Made by a program: the position numbers and the translations under genes. From the NCBI GenBank assembly GCA_009840965.1, contig VXMT01000037.1, positions 1 to 38,129 on the forward strand: 38,129 nucleotides of DNA, in the 5' to 3' direction. This DNA is from Chloroflexota bacterium (GTDB lineage: Bacteria; Chloroflexota; Dehalococcoidia; UBA2979). Shown in pieces: positions 33,511 to 38,129 of the stretch (within the stretch, counting starts at the first letter, position 1; each line of letters starts with the position of its first letter). The notes under the pieces were generated by a model. The model was not told the DNA's origin, ran no database searches, and was given only the letters and a program-made list of their open reading frames with translations.

Positions 33511-35526
33511 CTAGCCGCGGTGGTCCACCGTGAGCGTCTGCTCCGGCGGGTCGGGGTCGATCCACGTCTTGTGCATGGCGTAGCCCCAGTCCCAGAAGGA
33601 GTGGATGCCGATGTACGGACCGTGGAAGCGCACGAAGCGCACTTCCGGCCGCACGATGAAGATGCCCGCCGAAGCCGGCACCTTGTCCAGCCAGTAGGCC
33701 TCCTCGTTCATCTGGTTGATGATCTGCTCGAACATCCCGCGCCGCACATCCGCGTCGAACTCGCCGAACTGCCTGTCGGCAAGGTCGTCGATGACCGGGT
33801 CCTCGATGTTGAAGTGCTGCGTCGAGGACTGCGAGTGGATGTTCTCCCAGAAGTACCCGTTCGCCGTCGGGGCGGCGGTCGACCAGCCCTGGATCATCTC
33901 CGAGTCCCGGACGTCCGGGTCGGAGAAGCCCTGGCTGTAGTACATCGTCGAGAAGGCGGCGCCGTCGGCCGGCAGCATCTCCGGATCGAAGCCGAGCGCC
34001 CGCATGTCCTCAAAGAGCAGCTCCGTCTCGACAGCGGGGTTCGTGAACCCGGCCGGCGAGCGGTGGCGGATCTTGTGGCCCTCCTCGACGCCGGCGGCGG
34101 CGAGCAGCTGCGCCGCCTGCTCCGGGTCGTACGCGCCGGTGCTGCCGAAGGCGCCGCGGCCGGGGTAGACGTCGGAGTAGAACGGCCAGCCGAAGGCGGG
34201 CAGCGAGTCCGGCCAGGTCTGGCCGGGGTAGCGGATCGCGAGGTAGCGGTCCACGTCCATGCCGAGCTTGAGGGCCCGGCGCACGCGCGTGTCGTTGAAC
34301 GGCGCGACGTTGGAGTTGACCGCGAAGATGAGGATGCCCATCAGCGACGGGTTGTTCATCACGTTCATGCCCGGGACGCTCTCCCACATCGCGTCCAGCT
34401 CCTCGGTTCGCAGCCCCGGCAGCCCGTGGTGGGTCTGGCCGGTGCGGAACGCGGCCTTGCGCGTCTCCGAGTCCTGGATCGTGTCGAAGTGGAACGCGTC
34501 GAGCAGCGGCGCGCCGCCCCAGTAGTCGGGGTTGCCCACGAACACCATGCGCTGGTCCTGGACGGTGTTCTCCTTGTCCAGGATCCCGGCGCCCGTGCCG
34601 ATCGGCGTGGTGTCCGCGATGCCCTGGTCGTAGACCTCGGGCGGGTAGATCGGCGTCTCGCGGTTGCCCGCGACGACGAGGATGTCCGCGTTCGGGCGCG
34701 ACATGTTGAAGCGCACCGTGCGGTCGTCCACCGCCTCGGCGGACTCGAGCCCGAGCAGCAGGCCGGCCTGGCGGCCGTTCTGCATGCGCGTGTAGGCCTG
34801 CGCCACGTCGTCGGCGACCAGCGCGCGACCGTTGACCGGCGCCACGTTGTGGTAGTTCGCCTCACGCAGCGTGAAGGTCAGCGCGAGCCCGTCCGGGGCG
34901 ACCTCCCAGCCGGTGGCCAGGCCGAAGTCCGGGTTGATCTCCATCTGGTAGACGTTGAAGTCCGGCCCGTGGTGATAGCCGATCAGCATGTCGCCGACCA
35001 TCGTGTTGGCCGACTGCGTCAGGCCGCCACCGGAGGTGATGTTGTCGAAGCTCGAGTGGATCAGCGACGTGCCGTACGTGACGATGCCGCCGGGAACCGG
35101 GAGCTTGTCCGGCTCCTTCCAGCCGTAGGCAAAGGGCGCGCCGTCCGACGCGGCGTTGCCGATGTAGTCGTAGGCCGGCTCCAGCGCGTAGCCGGGGCCT
35201 TCCGGCGTCGGCTCCGCGGTAGGCGTGGCGGTAGGCGTGGCCGTACCGGCCGCCGCCGCCGCAGTCGCCGTCGCCGTCGGTGTCGGTGTCGGGGTGCCGC
35301 GCACCGCCACCTCAGTCGGGATCGGCGTCTGCGTCGCGGTCGCGGTGGCAGGCGGCGCCGTCGCGGCTGGGGGCGCTGGCGCCTCGTCATCGTCGTCGCC
35401 GCAGCCGATGAGCGCGGCGGCGGTCAGTCCGGCGGCGCCGATCACGCCCCCGCGGATGACGCTGCGCCGGCTGACGCGCGACCCGATGAGCCTCGTCCAG
35501 TTCCTGTCCGTGTGCTCGCTCGTCAT
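33511..35526 (-). CDS. ABC transporter solute-binding protein, family 5 (peptide/nickel type), Tat lipoprotein
   Basis: 671-aa solute-binding protein of the SBP_bac_5 family for a Dpp/Opp/Nik-like importer. The signal has the twin-arginine SRRSVIRGG (R20, R21) and a lipobox ALIGC (C42), so it is exported folded by Tat and lipid-anchored; this is common in Chloroflexota. Residues 45-115 form a Thr/Ala/Pro linker, and the body shows LTFTLREANYHNVAPVNGRALVADDV and DTRVRRALKLGMDVDRYL, which are family hallmarks. Ligand could be oligopeptide, sugar or metal chelate. ATG 35526 has GGGAGGGG upstream. It lies 173 bases after dppC, is last in the operon and is followed by a strong hairpin. Confidence 0.88.
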   Translation of the reverse strand: MTSEHTDRNWTRLIGSRVSRRSVIRGGVIGAAGLTAAALIGCGDDDDEAPAPPAATAPPATATATQTPIPTEVAVRGTPTPTPTATATAAAAAGTATPTATPTAEPTPEGPGYALEPAYDYIGNAASDGAPFAYGWKEPDKLPVPGGIVTYGTSLIHSSFDNITSGGGLTQSANTMVGDMLIGYHHGPDFNVYQMEINPDFGLATGWEVAPDGLALTFTLREANYHNVAPVNGRALVADDVAQAYTRMQNGRQAGLLLGLESAEAVDDRTVRFNMSRPNADILVVAGNRETPIYPPEVYDQGIADTTPIGTGAGILDKENTVQDQRMVFVGNPDYWGGAPLLDAFHFDTIQDSETRKAAFRTGQTHHGLPGLRTEELDAMWESVPGMNVMNNPSLMGILIFAVNSNVAPFNDTRVRRALKLGMDVDRYLAIRYPGQTWPDSLPAFGWPFYSDVYPGRGAFGSTGAYDPEQAAQLLAAAGVEEGHKIRHRSPAGFTNPAVETELLFEDMRALGFDPEMLPADGAAFSTMYYSQGFSDPDVRDSEMIQGWSTAAPTANGYFWENIHSQSSTQHFNIEDPVIDDLADRQFGEFDADVRRGMFEQIINQMNEEAYWLDKVPASAGIFIVRPEVRFVRFHGPYIGIHSFWDWGYAMHKTWIDPDPPEQTLTVDHRG

Positions 35527-35699
35527 GAGCCCCTCCCTGATCGCGGCGGCATGCGGCTGCAGACCGCCCTGATCCCGGTACGCTGGCGGCTACGGTACGG
35601 TTCTGTCAGGGGGGGCGCAAGCCCAGCCGGGACCCCGGATTACGGTTGCGCATCGAGATGCTGGAGGACCGAGCGAGCCGCGCCCGGACCCGTTCGCGG

Positions 35700-36593
35700 C
35701 TAGCGCGAGCCCCTCAGTCTCGGGTCGAGCACGTCTCGCACCACGTCACCGAGCAGGTTGAAGGCGAGCACCGTCACCATGATCGCAATGGCCGGGAAGA
35801 TTGCCAGCCAGGGCGCGAGCTCCATGAACTGGCGTCCCTTGTCGCTCAGCATCAAGCCCCAGGACGGCGTCGGCGGCTGGGCGCCCATGCCGAGGAATGC
35901 GAGTCCCGCCTCGATCAGGATGGCCGCCCCCAGGACGGTCGACATCATGATCAGGATCGGCGCGACCACGTTCGGGAGGATGTGGCGCAGCATGATGCGC
36001 ATGGGGCCGGCCCCGATCACCCGCGCCGCCTCCACGTAGACGTTCTCCTTGACGGCAAGCACGGCGCTGCGGATCACGCGCGCGTTGAAGGGGATGATGA
36101 TCAGGATGATCGCGAAGATCCCCGTCGTCACGCCGGGGGTGAAGACCGCGGCGAAGATCAGCGCCAGCACGAGTCCGGGGATCGCCAGCATCGCGTCGAC
36201 GAGGCGCTGAGAGAGCAGGTCCAGCCAGCTCCCGGCGAACCCCGAGAGCAAACCCCAGGCCGCGCCCACGATGCAGCCGCCGGCCGTGGCGAGGAACCCG
36301 ACCCAGAGCGAGATCCGCGCGCCGTGCATCACGCGTGAGAGCTGGTCCCGTCCGAGATCGTCCGTACCGAAGGGGTGACTCGCGCTCGGCCCGACGAGGA
36401 CGTCCCTCGAGGACTGGTACGGGTCCGCGCCAACGTCGGCGAAGACCGCGCCCAGAATCAAGACGACGAGCACCACCGTCGAGGTCGCGCCAACGGGCGA
36501 CCTGAAGATGCGGATCGACGCATCCAGCGCCGGGTGACGTCCCGAACCGGCGAACTCACGGATTGCTGGAGCCGGGGCGGTCTGCTCAGCCAC
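35700..36593 (-). CDS. Peptide/nickel ABC transporter permease, DppC type
   Basis: 297-aa inner-membrane permease of the DppC/OppC family. The N-terminal RIFRSPVGATSTVVLVVLILGAVF is the first membrane helix, followed by the typical loop HPFGTDDLGRDQLSRVMHGARISLWVG, and the coupling-loop signature EAARVIGAGPMRIMLRHILPNVVAPILI. About six membrane helices are expected. GTG 36593 has GGGAGC seven bases upstream and follows dppB by 10 bases. There are no ATPase genes in this operon inside the window; these may be shared from another locus. Confidence 0.9.
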   Translation of the reverse strand: MAEQTAPAPAIREFAGSGRHPALDASIRIFRSPVGATSTVVLVVLILGAVFADVGADPYQSSRDVLVGPSASHPFGTDDLGRDQLSRVMHGARISLWVGFLATAGGCIVGAAWGLLSGFAGSWLDLLSQRLVDAMLAIPGLVLALIFAAVFTPGVTTGIFAIILIIIPFNARVIRSAVLAVKENVYVEAARVIGAGPMRIMLRHILPNVVAPILIMMSTVLGAAILIEAGLAFLGMGAQPPTPSWGLMLSDKGRQFMELAPWLAIFPAIAIMVTVLAFNLLGDVVRDVLDPRLRGSR

Positions 36594-36603
36594 GCGATGC
36601 TCC

Positions 36604-37632
36604 CTACGAGTACCTGATTCGCGGGTCGATGATCCCGTACATGAGGTCGACCACGAGGTTCACCAGGATGAATACGACCGACATCAGCAGCACGGTGGCC
36701 TGGACGACCGGGTAGTCGCCGATCCGCACCGATTCGAGGGTGAGGCGGCCCAGGCCGGGCAGGCGGAAGATCTGCTCGACGATCACGGTGCCGCCGAAGA
36801 GGAACGTGATCTGCCCGGCCATGATCGTGAGCACGGGGATGACGGCATTCCGCAGCGCGTGTTTCAGAATCACCGGGCGCTCCGCGAGCCCCTTGGCCCG
36901 CGCCGTGCGCACGTAGTCCTCGCGCAGCACCTCGAGCATGGTCGAGCGCATCATGCGGGCGCTGATCGCGGAGAGCCGGTAGCCGATGATCAGGGCCGCG
37001 AGGATCAGCGCCTGGAAGTTGGCCCACGGATTATCGAAGAGCGGTTCGTAGAGCGGCGGCAGCCATGAGTGAATCGCCCCGAACGTCACGTCGTCGAGGT
37101 ACACCGTCAGGAACAGGATCAGCAGGGTGCCCCACACGAAGTCGGGTCCCGAGAGCCCAAGGACGGTGAACAGCCTCGCGCCGTAGTCGATCGGGCTGTC
37201 CTGCTTCACGGCGGAGATGATCCCCAGCGGCACCGCCAGCGCAGGCGCGAGCAGCATCGCCATCACCACGAGCTCGATGCTCAGCGGCAGGCGCGCCTTG
37301 ATCAGATCGTTGATCGAGGCACTCGTGCGCAGCGAGTCGCCGAGGTCGCCGCGCAGCAGGCCACCACCCTCGCAGCCGCCGATGGCCTCGATGTTGTTGA
37401 AGGCATCCCCGAGCGCCCAGCACTTGTACTGATGCGGCCACGAGCGATCGAGGCCCAGCTCCACACGGCGCTGGTCGAGGAATTCGTCGCTGGGCGCGCT
37501 GCCCCCGTCGGAGATGGCCAGCTTCTCCACCACGTCGCCCGGGATCAGGCGCATCAGGCAGAAGATGATGACCGAGACGAAGAAGATCGTCGGGATCGCC
37601 GCCAGCAGGCGTTTGATGATGTATTGCGTCAT
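36604..37632 (-). CDS. Peptide/nickel ABC transporter permease, DppB type
   Basis: 342-aa inner-membrane permease of the DppB/OppB family. It starts MTQYIIKRLLAAIPTIFFVSVIIFCLMRLIPGD, the classic N-terminal helix, and carries the coupling loop DYVRTARAKGLAERPVILKHALRNAVIPVL and the C-terminal VDLMYGIIDPRIRY. An extra extracytoplasmic stretch with two cysteines (QYKCWALGDAFNNIEAIGGCEGG, about residues 70-92) is longer than usual in the family. The track's 25 extra N-terminal codons are probably not translated; ATG 37632 has GAAAGAGG 11 bases upstream. It is the first gene of the transporter operon, under a TTGACA promoter. Confidence 0.9.
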   Translation of the reverse strand: MTQYIIKRLLAAIPTIFFVSVIIFCLMRLIPGDVVEKLAISDGGSAPSDEFLDQRRVELGLDRSWPHQYKCWALGDAFNNIEAIGGCEGGGLLRGDLGDSLRTSASINDLIKARLPLSIELVVMAMLLAPALAVPLGIISAVKQDSPIDYGARLFTVLGLSGPDFVWGTLLILFLTVYLDDVTFGAIHSWLPPLYEPLFDNPWANFQALILAALIIGYRLSAISARMMRSTMLEVLREDYVRTARAKGLAERPVILKHALRNAVIPVLTIMAGQITFLFGGTVIVEQIFRLPGLGRLTLESVRIGDYPVVQATVLLMSVVFILVNLVVDLMYGIIDPRIRYS

Positions 37633-37660
37633 CCGCTCAGCGACCTCTTTCCACGCAGGC

Positions 37661-37701
37661 GCGTCCGCTCGTGCGGACGCGACTCGCGGCGGCGGCGAGT
37701 C
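37661..37701 (-). other. Two abutting palindromes in the dppB upstream region
   Basis: GACTCGC/GCGAGTC with a 7-base loop is directly followed by GCGTCCGC/GCGGACGC with an ACGA loop on the minus strand. They lie between recR and dppB. They could be a recR terminator (no T-tract), operators, or RNA hairpins. Confidence 0.5.
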
Positions 37702-37726
37702 TCCCAAGGGTAGTGCCGGATGTCAA
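37698..37726 (-). promoter_or_regulatory. Candidate promoter of the dpp-like operon
   Basis: A perfect -35 TTGACA and a weak GAGACT -10 at 17 bases. The implied leader before dppB is about 59 nt. Confidence 0.45.
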
Positions 37727-37759
37727 TCGCCATCCCGCTCCGCAGCCGTCCGGCGGAGG

Positions 37760-38129
37760 TTACTCGACCCGCTGGCGGTGCGCGAGGGCGCGCTCGAGCG
37801 TGACGTTGTCCGCGTACTCCAGGTCCGCCCCGGCTGGCAGGCCGCGCGCCAGCCGCGTGACGCGCACCCCCAGCGGCTCGATCAGCCGCGCGAGGTACAT
37901 CGCCGTCGCCTCGCCCTCGAGGTTGGGGTTGGTGGCGACGATCACCTCGGAGACGGGGACGGGCGCGGGCTCGCCGGGCTGCTCGCTCGCTTCCTCCGTC
38001 GCGCCGCCCGCGGCGCCGAGGCGGCCGAGCAGCTCGCGGATGCGCAGGTCCTCGGGGCCGCCGCCGTCGGCGGGCGAGATGCCGCCGTGCAGAACGTGGT
38101 AGAGCTGTCGGGTAAACACAAATGACGCA
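37760..38129 (-). CDS. recR: Recombination protein RecR, 5'-truncated by window edge
   Basis: C-terminal Toprim part of RecR, about 123 residues of roughly 200. [28 protein letters not shown] and [56 protein letters not shown] are typical, including the acidic Toprim residues. The N-terminal helix-hairpin-helix and zinc finger lie outside. A 20-residue Gly/Ala/Glu/Pro insertion between the two blocks ([20 protein letters not shown]) is longer than normal. The last bases before the window edge encode FVFTRQ instead of the expected YRGL-like residues, so the edge may contain an assembly error. With RecO it forms the RecFOR gap-repair route. Confidence 0.85.
   Translation of the reverse strand, partial: ASFVFTRQLYHVLHGGISPADGGGPEDLRIRELLGRLGAAGGATEEASEQPGEPAPVPVSEVIVATNPNLEGEATAMYLARLIEPLGVRVTRLARGLPAGADLEYADNVTLERALAHRQRVE

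Noticed and set aside
37661-37701. Guanidine-II (mini-ykkC) riboswitch
   Set aside because: Only one of the two hairpins has an ACGR loop, and the downstream gene is a peptide-type permease.

Overview
The window is a GC-rich bacterial chromosome segment of about 38 kb, densely coding on both strands, with no intergenic gap over 300 bases. The mixture suggests a Chloroflexota bacterium, probably Dehalococcoidia/Tepidiformia-like. Supporting signs are a Tat-type lipoprotein solute-binding protein with a Thr/Pro linker, an LLM-class (F420-type) oxidoreductase, FmdB zinc-ribbon and RecO/RecR genes with this style of neighbourhood, and many apparently leaderless genes. This placement is an inference; no rRNA is present.

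Layout. 1-2310: the end of a branched-chain amino-acid type ABC transporter (livM partial, livG, livF). 2344-6426 (minus): DUF1697 protein, citrate synthase, acetyl-CoA synthetase and a GYD protein; acs and gltA would turn acetate into acetyl-CoA and feed it into the TCA cycle. 6496-9986 (minus): LLM oxidoreductase translationally coupled to a zinc alcohol dehydrogenase, and an MFS exporter. 10161-15297: a NfuA-like Fe-S carrier (plus), then two cyclophilins (one cytosolic, one membrane-anchored) and a lipoprotein M16 metallopeptidase (minus). 15342-15416: tRNA-Arg(CCG). 15486-20437 (minus): epoxide hydrolase, YifB/ComM-type AAA+ ATPase and bifunctional Rel (p)ppGpp enzyme, divergent from hisS. 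21841-23478 (minus): a compact DUF433/DUF5615 toxin-antitoxin-like pair followed by an OGG1-type 8-oxoguanine glycosylase. 23572-26386 (plus): prfA-prmC, then a compositionally different DUF4145 gene. 26410-28529 (minus): GuaB3-type IMP dehydrogenase family protein behind a long structured leader, and a family 2 glycosyltransferase. 28621-32104 (plus): metG-tatD-polyprenyl diphosphate synthase. 32142-33445 (minus): FmdB zinc ribbon and recO. 33511-37632 (minus): Dpp-like peptide/nickel ABC transporter (dppB, dppC, solute-binding protein). The window ends inside recR (minus).

Most of the window is housekeeping. The points most worth a second look are: the roughly 180-nt structured leader of guaB3, with its own good promoter and a possible Shine-Dalgarno-sequestering switch; the recurring TANNNT box 6-8 nt before start codons that lack a Shine-Dalgarno (leaderless genes); a MetRS with both class I signatures altered; and the DUF433-DUF5615-OGG module. 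I found no CRISPR array, insertion sequence, phage or clear novel defence system.
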